From the NCBI GenBank assembly GCA_013398015.1, contig VZRR01009809.1, positions 1-64,000 of the forward strand: a stretch of 64,000 bases of DNA, given 5' to 3'. Below, one piece after another: positions 21,501 through 33,500 of the stretch (positions are counted from its first letter, which is position 1; every line of letters begins with the position of its first letter). The notes below the pieces were generated by a model. That model was not told the origin of the DNA. It did no database searches and worked only from the letters and a program-made list of their open reading frames with translations. The position numbers and the translations under genes were made by a program. Source of the DNA: Oreocharis arfaki. Its lineage: Eukaryota > Chordata > Aves > Passeriformes > Paramythiidae.

Positions 21501-24500
21501 TGTGCTCTGGGGCTTGCCTTGGCAGGTGCTCTATGCTGTGGGGGCCCTGGCTAAAGCCACCTATGATCGCATGTTCAAGTGGCTGGTGACCCGCATCAAC
21601 AAGACCCTGGACACCAAGCTGGCCAGGCAGTTCTTCATCGGCGTGCTGGACATTGCAGGCTTCGAGATCTTTGATGTGAGTTCTGCAGGCGCCTGCAGTT
21701 GGGTTCGGGGGAGTGTTGTGGGGCAACTCAGTCCCCTGCTGTTTGAGAGCTCTATCTCCTCTAAGAAACTGCTGGCCTTGATGAGGAAACGGATTTTTTC
21801 TTCATCTTGTCTGAATTGATATATCTGGAGCAAAGAGCTCTCAAGGAATGATTTAACATTGCTGTGGGCACATCTCCAGTGAGTGCTGGCTACCTGCTCT
21901 GGTAGCAGCACAGCTGAGCCTGGCAGAGATCACCCTTCACACCCAGACAAAGCACAGGAGTGAATCCCTTCACTTCTGGAGCTCCTCCTTCTGACTCAGG
22001 TCTGTTTTGTTCTTGCAGTTCAACAGCTTCGAGCAGCTGTGCATCAACTTCACCAATGAGAAACTGCAACAGTTCTTCAACCACCACATGTTCGTGCTGG
22101 AGCAGGAGGAGTACAAGAAGGAAGGCATCGAATGGGTTTTCATTGACTTTGGCCTGGACCTGCAGGCCTGCATCGACCTGATTGAGAAGGTGAAGTGTGA
22201 GGCAGGGCACAGGGCTGGTACTGCTGGGGGTGGTTTGTTTGCAAAGGCTGCGAGTGAGAGGTGCTCTGCTACCAAAATTAAATTATTCCCTCCCCGGTCA
22301 GTGGCAAGTGCCCAGCTTTATTTTCCCCACACTTACAGCTCAGAGCCTCCAGCCCACTGAGACCTTTTTGAGACAAATTTTGGCTTTATGAAAACATGGA
22401 AATTCTGTTCCTACCCACTGGTGAGCCACAAAACCTGGTGCAGCCTTTTCCTCCAGAGAGCAATCATCTCTTCCCCTTTTTTCCTACTACTTGCAGCCCC
22501 TCAGTGCCTCTTACTTGAGCACTTGCTGTTCAGAGCAGCTTGTAGAAAATATTTCCACCATTGCGTGAAGGAAACTCCTTTTTTTTGGTTTTTGGAAAGG
22601 AGCAGTCCTGGCGAGGATCCCTCCTTCTCAGCAATCTGTTGGACCAGAGCAAGCTCCCAGCTCCCATGTCTTGCAGGCCTGGCCAGTCCCACACACGGCT
22701 GGGAGGCCAGATACAGCCTGGAATATGCCAGTGACAGCTTGGCCCTATGGCCAATGTCTTGCACCTGGATTAGGATGGGATCTCCCAGGTCAAGCCCATG
22801 CTCAGTGGCACAGAGAATCCCCTGTTTTGGGATGGGACGTGGCAACACCGAGCTCAGTCCTCTTCATCCCCCCTCTCCCTGCAGCCCATGGGAATCCTGT
22901 CCATCCTGGAAGAGGAGTGCATGTTCCCCAAAGCCTCTGACATGACCTTCAAGTCCAAGCTCTACGACAACCACATCGGGAAGTCGCCCAACTTCCAGAA
23001 GCCGCGGCCGGATAAGAAGCGGAAATACGAGGCCCACTTTGAGGTGGTGCACTACGCCGGTGTGGTACGTCCCTGGCAGCTCTTCCCAGCTCCCACACCT
23101 TCCCCTGGCGGGGACAGGGCTGCCCTGACCTTTCCTCTCTGGGGACAGGTGCCGTACAACATCGTGGGGTGGCTGGACAAGAACAAGGACCCCCTGAATG
23201 AGACAGTGGTGTCCGTCTTCCAGAAATCCCAGAACAAGCTCCTAGCCTCCCTCTATGAGAACTATGTGGGCTCTGCTTCAGGTGAGGAACACCCTCACCC
23301 CGTTTTTTACCTCAGACTCTCCCCTCCTCTCCTCCATGCCCAGCTGTTGGTATGGCATCCCTGTCCCTGGCAGCCCAGGCAAAGGGAAAATCCATATTGA
23401 TCCCTAAAATCCTTCCCTGTCCTGGCTAGCTGGGTGCTAGTCTAAGGGCTTGTGTGGGGCTGTAGGGCTGTTGTGGTGGGCCTGTGACTTCGGGGGTGTG
23501 AAGGGGTGTCTTGCTACCAGGAGCTGAGGAGCAACACCCCGAGCTGGCTGCTGTGGGAGATGTTTTTGGTGGTCAGTGCCTTTGTTCTGCAGCAGGGCAC
23601 AACCACCTCTGCTTTAGAGACAGCAAGGGCTGTGGGAATTTTAGGGGTGTTTGGGGGTGCCCCAAGTCCCTCAAGCCAGGCAGATGTTTTGCTGATGTAA
23701 ATAATGGGTATTTCAACCCAACAGAGGAACCTCACAAGCCAGGGACCAAGGAGAAACGTAAAAAGGCAGCTTCTTTCCAAACAGTGTCGCAGCTGCACAA
23801 GGTAAGAGCCAGCCCCTCATCCAGGGCCATGAGGGAAACATGATCTGAGGGTCCCACTGGCAGTGCCACTTCCCTGCCAAGCCTCTTGGCTTCTTGCACC
23901 TCCTGGGGCCTGAAGGACCAGCAGAGCTCCTGAAGGACCACCAGAGTTCCTGAAGGACTACCACTAGGCCAAAGCTCCCTGCTCCCTCTCATCCCTGGCC
24001 GAGGGGCCCATGCCTGGCAGAGTCCCAGCCCTGTCCCCCTGCTCCTAGGGCAGGACACGAGGCTCCAGGCTGGGAGAGCTCCCTTGGAGCTGGGCTCCTG
24101 CTGCTCCTGCCCACGTGATGCTTGCAGCAGCTCCTCCGCCTTTGAGAGAGCGGCAGTTAAGACTTGTAGTGATGTTTAGATAATTAATTACATGAACATC
24201 ACTTTAAGTCTGTGCTACTTCTCTCCTCGTTCCCGTCAGTGGGAAGGACAACCTTTGGGCAGAAGAAAATGGAGGAGGATCTTGCAGGTCTCTGAGCAGG
24301 CAGCTCCCCATCCTGGGGGGTGACATGACCCATTTTACAGCTCAGGGTATCACACAGCTCCATCCCTTGCTCACCACAGGAGTTACTTATCCAACCCAGA
24401 GCTCAACCAACTGGAAAGCAGCACGGAGGTCTGTGTCCTGCCGTGACAGCCTTGTGGTGGCAGGGCAATGGTCACGGCCCTGAGGCTGCCAGAGCTCCGG

Positions 24501-27500
24501 AAGTGTTTGGACAATGCTCCCAGGCATTGTTGGGGTGTCTGTGCAGGGCCAGGAGCTGGACTTGGATGATCCTTGCGGGTCCCCTCCAACTCAGAACGTT
24601 CTGTGATTCTGTGCCAGGGTGCTTGAAGAGGGGGTGAAGGGACAGCCTTGAAGGGCAGCTCTGTAGCAGAGCCCCTGCCCAGGGAAAAGTGTGACTTTCT
24701 TCCTTCTGGACAAGTCACAGGCTGTGGGGAAAGGTGTCTGTGGTGAGGAGCTGCCCCATGGTGATGTGGGGCTGTGGGAAGGTGCTCCCTTCCCTGAGCT
24801 GGTCCTGGACAGGCTGAGCCTGTGTAAGCAGGGGAAGGCAGCTGGAAAGATCAAGGATGCAGATGCCTTTCCCAGAAGCAAAGGCAGGGCTGTGCCTTGG
24901 AGAGAAAAGGAGGTGCAGTCTGGATCAGCAGGGCCCTCTGTCACGGCCAAAGGGGGTGAAGCACTGGGGAGGTGCAGGGAAATCCTGCATATCCTGACAT
25001 TTTCTGCCTGTAGCCAGCGTGGACACCAGCACTGGAATTGCAGAGTGCTGAGCATGGAGCTCGGTACCAGGAATATGCTCAGTCCTGTGTCCCTGGCTCT
25101 ACCCTGAAGCAAAACTTTACCTGCAGATACTTGGGAAGCATCTGGCACAGCAAACCTCAGTGGCACAGCAAAGCCTGCCAGTGCCATTTGGTCTGTCTGC
25201 CAGCCCAGTGCCCTCTGCCGTGGGGACAGTCTCCCACCCTGGCACTGGTCCTGCCCTGGGGCTGGCGATGTCCACTGGCAGGACAGCAGGAGGGAATTCC
25301 CTCTTTCTCGTGCCATAAGGGGCTCTCAGGGTCTGCTCCCTCCCTGCCTGTGGGGGAAAGGGGCTGGAGAGAAAGGGAAGTGTTGTAGGGAAGCAGAGCT
25401 GTCCCCTCAGCCCCTGTGTCTGCCCTGCAGGAGAACCTCAACAAGCTGATGACCAACCTGCGCTCCACCCAACCCCACTTCGTCCGCTGCATCATCCCCA
25501 ACGAGACAAAGACCCCAGGTATGGGAGAGCTGAGGCAGCAGCCTGGCAGTGCCCTTGGGGACAGCCACACGTGGGAGCTGGCAGGGATTCTTGCACCCAC
25601 CCCCTCCCCAACCCTTTTCATGCTGCCACTGAGCCCTGACCCCATCTCAGTGTTGAAACTCCTGTGACCCCGATCAGTCTCCTCTGCAGGGGAGAATGAG
25701 CTTTGCAGGCTCCCATTTTGGCTGTGCAGCCTGGCACTTGGGTAACAGCAGGCATGGATGAGTCTTGCAGGCTGAGTTGCACCATGCAAGGCCCCAGCTG
25801 CAGCACTGGTGCTCAGCACAGACCTGCAGGACAGGCTGACACCCCTGTTCAAACCACGGGATGTTCCCAGGGTTCAGGCCCAGGCTGCAGCTCCATTTCT
25901 TCTGTCCTCTTGGGTTGAGCATCAGCTCCCTGTCTGTCCTCCCCCCCAGGAGCCATGGATTCCTTCCTGGTGCTGCACCAGCTGCGGTGTAATGGTGTCT
26001 TGGAAGGGATCCGTATCTGCCGCAAGGGATTCCCCAACAGGATCCTCTACGCAGACTTCAAGCAGCGGTAACTCCCTCTTCTTCCTCCCCCAGCACGTGT
26101 TTCAAGGGCAGACAGACTTGTCCTGGCTCCAACCTGCTCCCCGGCTTGTGCAGGGCTGGTCTGAACCCCCACATGCCCCCAGTGCCTGTCCGGTTTGGGA
26201 TAGCTCTGCTGCTGGCTCTGGGGTGCCAGACATGGAGAGTTTGGGATGAGATCTGGATGTCTGAGGTGCTGAAGGCAGGGCTGGTGCAGGGGTATGGTGG
26301 CAAGGCTCAAGGCCTCGGACCCTGGCTCAGATTTCTCTCTGCCCTCGAGATGGATCCTTAGGGTTCACCAGCTGGTCCCACCCATGCTGCTTAACCTAGG
26401 CCTAGTGAGGCCAGTGGCCTCCTTGCACAGTCCCCTGATGTTCAGGGACTAAAATCTGCCAGGGTTCCGTGGTGCCTGCAGTCCTCTGCTCTGGAGCAAC
26501 TGGTTCACACACAGCTCCAGCCTGTGCAGCCACTTGGCTCCAGTGGGAGCTGGCATGACTGGGGTTCTGGGATGATGGTGGTGCTGCAGTCCTCTTGCAT
26601 GGCCTCCCCCTGCTTTGTCCCCGCAGCTACCGTATCCTCAATCCAGCAGCCATTCCAGAGGACAAGTTTGTGGACAGCAGGAAGGCCACAGAGAAGCTGC
26701 TGAGCTCCCTGGACCTGGACCGTGCACAGTACAAGTTCGGTCACACCAAGGTGAGAGCGGGCAGCTGGTCCTTGGGAGGGACAAATTGTCCCTCCTGTTG
26801 CTCTCCATGCCTGTCTCTGCCTGGCCACAGCCCTGCTGGAGCCCTGCACTCTGCAGGGTGTGTGTGGCCCTTGAAAGGACTCAGGCTGGGAAGAGAAAGG
26901 ACAGCTCTCAGCAGGTCACTGCTGTCTGACCTCATCCCGCCCACCACAGCAGCTTGTCCCTGCTGGGGAGCACGATGTGCTCAGGGCAGATCTGGTGCTC
27001 AGATGCCTGTGCCGTGGCAGGCTCTCCCTGACAGGCTGTGTTACCCCTGAGCCCTCTGTCCTTCTGCTGGTGACTCCACTCTCTTGCCCACAGGTGTTTT
27101 TCAAGGCTGGTTTGCTGGGCTTGCTGGAGGAGATGAGAGACGAGCGTCTGGCCAAGGTCCTGACGATGCTCCAGGCCAGGATCCGCGGGTACCTCATGCG
27201 TTTGGAGTATCAGAAGATCATCAGCAGGAGGTAGAGCTGTGGGGGCAAAAGGCAGAACTTTGTGTCTCCTTGTCCCTTCTGCACGTGTCAGTGGGTTTGA
27301 CCTGTGGGACTTGCCTGTGTCTGGCAGGGTTTGGTCCTGAGGGATGGAGGCAGACCAGGAAGAGGTCTGGCATGGCCCTGGTAGGGAGGATCTAGGTGTG
27401 GGGAGCCTCTGGGAGGGGAGGCAGAGTGAGGAGAGCTAAATCCAGGCCACCCCACCCATCCTGGCAGGGCCAGTACAGTGTGCAGACAATGTGCCATTCA

Positions 27501-30500
27501 TTCACCATTCTGCCGTTTGTCCGGCTGGTGGAGAATGGAGCCATATCCAGGCCTGCAGAAGGCAGGATGGGACATGGGGAATGTACACTCCTGGTGATGC
27601 TGTGCTTGTGCTCCCCCAGGGAAGCCCTTTACACCATCCAGTGGAACATCCGGGCCTTCAACGCTGTCAAGAACTGGTCCTGGATGAAGCTGTTCTTCAA
27701 GATCAAGCCTTTACTCAAGTCTGCTCAGACTGAGAAGGAAATGTCCAACCTGAAGGAGGAATTCCAGAAGCTGAAGGAGGCTCTGGAGAAGTCTGAGGCT
27801 AAGAGGAAAGAGCTGGAGGAGAAGCAGGTCTCCATGATCCAGGAGAAGAACGACCTGGCTCTCCAGCTGCAGGCAGTGAGTGCTTCACCCTCTCTCTGGA
27901 AGTGTAAAAACAGTGCAGGGCCCATGGGTAGAAGAAGGAGCAGAATGTCCTAGACCCCTCCTTCAGCCTCTTGCAGTTCTGAGGCTCCCTCATTGCCACA
28001 ATCTTTCTGAAACACAACCTAAGGCTGTGCAGACCTGAAGTACCATCACATCCTGGGCCTGTTACAGGGATTTGTGGACCCCTGGCTCTGGGAAGTGTGT
28101 TCTCACAAGGGGGTGGGAGGGGATGGCTATGTGTGCTTGCCAAATTTTGTGCTGGTTTTTGTGCCAGTGTGTCCTTCCTCTGGAAAGACTGAGTTGCTCT
28201 TTGGCCCTGGTTGGTGTGAGTGGTTGTCCTGCAAACCTTGATAATGGGCAGTGACTGGAGCTGTATTTTTTGCACACCTGAGCACCTCAGGTTTACTCTG
28301 CCCCTTCCACAAGAGAAGGCCAGACAGCAGGGCTGGGAGCAGAGTCCTGGGGCAGAGGGTGAGCCCTGGCTCTCCCGTGCCTCTCTCAGGAGCAAGACAA
28401 CCTGGCAGATGCAGAAGAACGCTGTGACCTGCTCATCAAGTCCAAGATCCAGCTGGAGGCCAAGGTGAAGGAGCTGATGGAGCGTGTGGAGGACGAGGAG
28501 GAGATGAACTCGGAGCTCACCGCCAAGAAACGCAAGCTGGAGGATGAGTGTGCAGAGCTGAAGAAGGACATCGATGACCTAGAGATCACGCTGGCCAAGG
28601 TGGAGAAGGAGAAACATGCCACAGAGAACAAGGTAACCGACTTCCCTGCAGCATCCAGCCTCGCTGCCCTGGCGCCTCAGTGCTTGTGGGGACATCAGAG
28701 AAACATCTGGGATAAGGCTGCTGGTGTGGGGGAGCTGGGGCAGGGCAGAGAGAAAAGGGGGGTGGGAGAGGGCAGACCCCTCCGTGTCCTGCCTCATTAC
28801 CCAGAAGAGTGTGGGCAAATGATTCTGTGCTGCGGCAAGTGATTTGGAGCATGGAAAATCCACCTGGTGGGACCAGCCTGGCCAAGGGGAGAGAGGCTGG
28901 TGGGGTGCCAAGCTGCTGTTGCCCATGGATGGACAGCCTTTTAAGGTTTGGCTGCTGGAGTAGCTCTGCACTCCCTCCCTCTGAGAAGATGCTCTCTGTT
29001 TTTGTCCTCGCTGATCCAGGTTAAAAACCTGATTGAGGAGATGGCTGGTCTGGATGAGATCATTGCCAAGCTGACGAAGGAGAAGAAAGCCCTACAAGAG
29101 GCCCATCAGCAGGCCCTGGATGACCTGCAGGCTGAGGAAGACAAGGTCAACACATTGACCAAAGCCAAGGTCAAACTGGAGCAGCAAGTGGATGATGTGA
29201 GTCATAGGCCAGTGGGAATAAAGCAAGAGAGGATTGAGCCATATCTCCAGGAGAGCCCAAAGGCTGTCCCTGAGTGGGATCTGGACTGTGGGATTGTTAC
29301 CAGATCCCTGTTTAATATGGCCAGTTGACAAATAATCCCATTGACAAACTGCTCCTGAAACAAGAGGTGGTCTAGAGCACCTCATGGAGAGCAGACCTGG
29401 CTTGAGGGAATGGGACTGGAGACCAGCTGGGAAACACCTGTGGCTCCCAGAGCTGGGTGAAGTTCCCACAGCAGTGGACATGGGTTAAGGGTGGGACTGC
29501 AGTGGGTCTTTTCCCTCCCTACCCCACCTCCCTTCATTCTCCAGCTGGAAAGCTCTCTTGAGCAAGAAAAGAAGGTCCGCATGGACCTGGAGAGAGCAAA
29601 GAGGAAGCTTGAAGGAGACCTGAAGCTGTCACAAGAGTCTGTAATGGATCTGGAGAATGACAAACAGCAGCTGGATGAGAGGCTCAAGAAGTGAGTGTGT
29701 GACACCGGCCTGGGCTCTGGGCTTACTTTGTTAAAATCCTCTAGATTTAGTGGATGTGTGGCCTCTGCAGGGGCTGCTGGGCTGTGGCTCTGGGCGCTGC
29801 TGTGTGACCAGTCCAGGCATGGGAGGGCTGGGTTTTGCTGGGTGCTTTGTAGAGAGGCTGAAGAGCTTGTGACAGACTCACAGACCAGGGCACAATAGAC
29901 CTTCCTTTTGTACGTGGGGTTGGAGAGGAGGGACCTGCCTGGAAGGATCCAATACATTGCTGGGACCTCAGCTGCAAGTACCCACTTCAGTCGTGTCCCA
30001 TCCTCATTGGGGAACTGGAGAACACCTTGGGAGCTCAGAGGGAAACCCTCAGAGCCAGTTGTCTGCCAGTTTGGCTACTCCAGCCCTGCCCCGTGAGCTT
30101 CTCATGAGAGTCTTCTTAGCCTGCAGTCCTTTCCTGTGTGGGTTTGATTGTCCTCTGGCCTGGGTGTAACAGCGAAGGGAGATTTAGGAGCCAGGAGGAC
30201 CTGTCAGAGCAGTGTTTGTCTGACCAGAGGCTCTGCCTTCTGTCTATACAGGAAAGACTTTGAAATGAGTCAGCTGAACTCAAGGATTGAAGATGGGCAA
30301 GTGATGGAGGCCCAGCTGCAGAAGAAGATCAAGGAAGTCCAGGTATGGTGGGAAGAACTGTTCTTACAGCCTGGGAGTCTGAAATTTCCATTAGATGTGA
30401 TGTGCTGGGGAATCTGCATGGGCCAGTCCCTCTCCGAGCACAGGGGCATCTCCTTATAAAAAGCTGGCATGGGTAGCAGGAGCCAAGCCCTCTGCCAAAA

Positions 30501-33500
30501 TGTGGTGGGTTGAAAATTAAAGAATGAGCTATTGAGGTGAACACTATCACCAGCCTGAGGAACAGCTTCCAGGACATAGTTCTCTGTCCAAAATAAAACC
30601 TTTAATCCAGTGCCCACACTCTGAAAACCCAAATCTAGGATGCTGGGCTTCTTCCTGTCAGAGGCAGGTCCCCACAATGGTAGAAGTTCCCATGAAAAGA
30701 AGCTCATGCCAGCTGGATCCTGATGGCAGGGATAGAGGAGAGCAGGAGCTCCAAACATGCTACCAAGGAGCACCTACCTCCCAAAACAGCCCAAGGCTGG
30801 TGGCTTCTTCCCATCATCAGCAGAGACACTGCTCCTCTGTAGAGAGCACAGATGCTGGAGCTTCACCCAGAGGTTGGAGCATCTGCCCTTTGCTGTGTGT
30901 CCAGGCACGCGTTGAGGAGCTGGAGGAGGAGCTGGAGGAGGAGCTGGANNNNNNNNNNNNNNNNNNNNNNNNNNNNNNNNNNNNNNNNNNNNNNNNNNNN
31001 NNNNNNNNNNNNNNNNNNNNNNNNNNNNNNNNNNNNNNNNNNNNNNNNNNNNNNNNNNNNNNNNNNNNGGAGCTGAACAAGAAGCGGGAGGCGGAATTCC
31101 TGAAGCTGCGGCGGGACCTGGAGGAGGCCACGCTGCAGCACGAGGCCACGGCGGCTGCCCTGCGCAAGAAGCACGCGGACAGCGTGGCCGAGCTGGGCGA
31201 GCAGATCGACAGCCTGCAGCGCGTCAAGCAGAAGCTGGAGAAGGAGAAGAGCGAGATGAAGATGGAGATTGATGACCTGTCCTCCAACATCGAGTACATC
31301 ACCAAGAACAAGGTGGGTGCTGGTTCTCCACGGGGCTGGTTGGTCTCTCCTGTGAACAGCAGTGGAACTGGGTGCAGCGTGACCAGCACAGCCACATCCA
31401 TGGGATGGTGTCTCAAGTAGCTCTCTGCCATGGCCAAGTCCCTGTTTGACCCACAGCTTGTCCCTGTGCCAGTACAGGATGCTTTACGTGTCCTAGTCAA
31501 GTCTGAGAAGACATTTCCTGGGAGACTGACTGCAGAGAGCCACTGTTAGCTTAGCAGTGAGCTCTGGCAGGCTCCTGCTCTCTGCCTTGTGTGCCTGTAG
31601 GATCCCCTGAGCAGGCCAGGGAGTCCCAGCGTGAGAGAACCGTGCTCTGTGGCCAGAGCTGGCCTCAGCCAGCCTGTGCTTGGTGCCTGCAGGCCAATGC
31701 TGAGAAGCTGTGCCGCACCTACGAGGACCAGCTGAGCGAGGCCAAGGCCAAAGTGGACGAGCTGCAGCGACAGCTGACGGACGTGAACGCCCAGCGGGGC
31801 CGGCTGCAGACCGAGAACGGTGCGTGGGGCACGAGCCAGGGGCACATGGCTGCCTCAGGAATGCTCTGACTCTGGGGTGTCTGGCTAGGGGAGTGGGGTT
31901 CAGCCAGGCAGTCTGTCCTTCTCCCATGGAGGGAGAAGCTAGTTGTGCCTCAGGAGGGATTCCTTGCTGCCATCCTTTGCCTTGAACTGGTTGCACCTCT
32001 GACCATGGCCCAGCTTGCCCTGATGGGGATACAGCTGGGACAGCTGGAGGCCACAGGCTCTGGGGGAGTGTGGGCTAGTGCAGATTGCAGCCCTACAGCC
32101 CCAAAGGAGCTGTTTGGGCTCTGTTTCCACCCAGGGGAGCTTAGTCGGCTGCTGGAGGAGAAGGAGTCCTTCATCAACCAGCTGAGCCGTGGCAAGGTCT
32201 CGTTCACACAGAGCATTGAGGAACTCAAGAGGCAGCTGGAGGAAGAGACCAAGGTGAGGTTCTAGGGCATGGCTGGTCTCTGAGTGACACTGTGGCAGTG
32301 GCCCAGACTCTTGGGCAGGGGAGATGGGCCATACCCTGCACACAGGGCAGCTCTTCACCTGGGAAGAACAGAAACTCCCTGCTCCTCTCAGTCCTGGTGC
32401 CATGGCCCATGTCCTGGAGCCTGGAGTCAGCTGCTGCTCTCCCTTCCTCAGAGCAAGAATGCCCTGGCCCATGCCCTGCAAGCCTCCCGGCACGACTGTG
32501 ACCTGCTGCGGGAGCAGTACGAGGAGGAAGTGGAGGGCAAGAGCGAGCTCCAGAGGAACTTGTCCAAAGCCAATGCCGAGGTGGCCCAGTGGAGAACCAA
32601 GTACGAGACTGATGCCATCCAGAGGACTGAGGAGCTGGAGGAAGCCAAGTAAGTCCCATGGAACGAGTTGGTTCCTTGTAGGTGGCAACTTTCTGTTCAG
32701 CAGCGGGGCTCTCCCAGGCCCAGGGTGCCACAGCACGCTCCTGCCTGGGTTTGAGGCTGTAGGGCGGGATGGCACTGGGGCAGGGGGTGCTCACCCTGGT
32801 GCCATCGGCAGGAAGAAGTTGGCCACCCGGCTGCAGGAGGCAGAGGAAGCTGTGGAGGCCGCCCACGCCAAGTGTGCCTCGCTGGAAAAGACCAAACACC
32901 GGCTTCAGACCGAGATCGAGGACCTCTCGGTGGACCTGGAACGCGCCAACTCGGCCTGCGCTGCCCTGGACAAGAAGCAGCGCAACTTTGACAGGGTCCT
33001 GGCGGAGTGGAAGCAGAAGTATGAGGAGACCCAGGTGGAGCTGGAGGCGTCACAGAAGGAATCGCGCAGCCTGAGCACGGAGCTCTTCAAGCTCAAGAAC
33101 GCCTACGAGGAGTCCCTGGACAACCTGGAGACCCTCAAGAGGGAGAACAAGAACCTGCAGGGTAGGACTGGGCTCAAGCCCTTGGGCTCTGCCCGGACTC
33201 CTGCTCCTACCCTGTCCTCACACACATGGGATTAGGTCCCTTGCTGGCCAGGAGTGGACCTTGCTGCTCAGCCCATCCCTTGGAGGGATGCAGTGGCCTT
33301 GCTGGGATGCCGGTGTGTGTCTTGCCCTCATGCTGGGGACACTCTGGGAGGACAGGCAAAGCCACTTGGCTCCTGTCCCCTAATGGCTCCTTGTGCCCCG
33401 ATGGTGCACGATTTGCTGCTGAGTGCCATGGCTGTGGCATGACACTGCCTTGAGGGGGTTGCTCTTGGACAAACAGGTCCTTAATGCCTCTTCTATGCTC

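Larger units (their letters stand above)
23802..25430 (+). other. MYH7B intron 18, host intron of mir-499
   Basis: This 1.6-kb intron contains a three-copy 20-bp tandem repeat (23911-23970), the mir-499 hairpin (24140-24235), a sense CR1 fragment (24440-24622) and otherwise unremarkable sequence. Apart from the hairpin it shows no coding or RNA signal. Confidence 0.8.
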
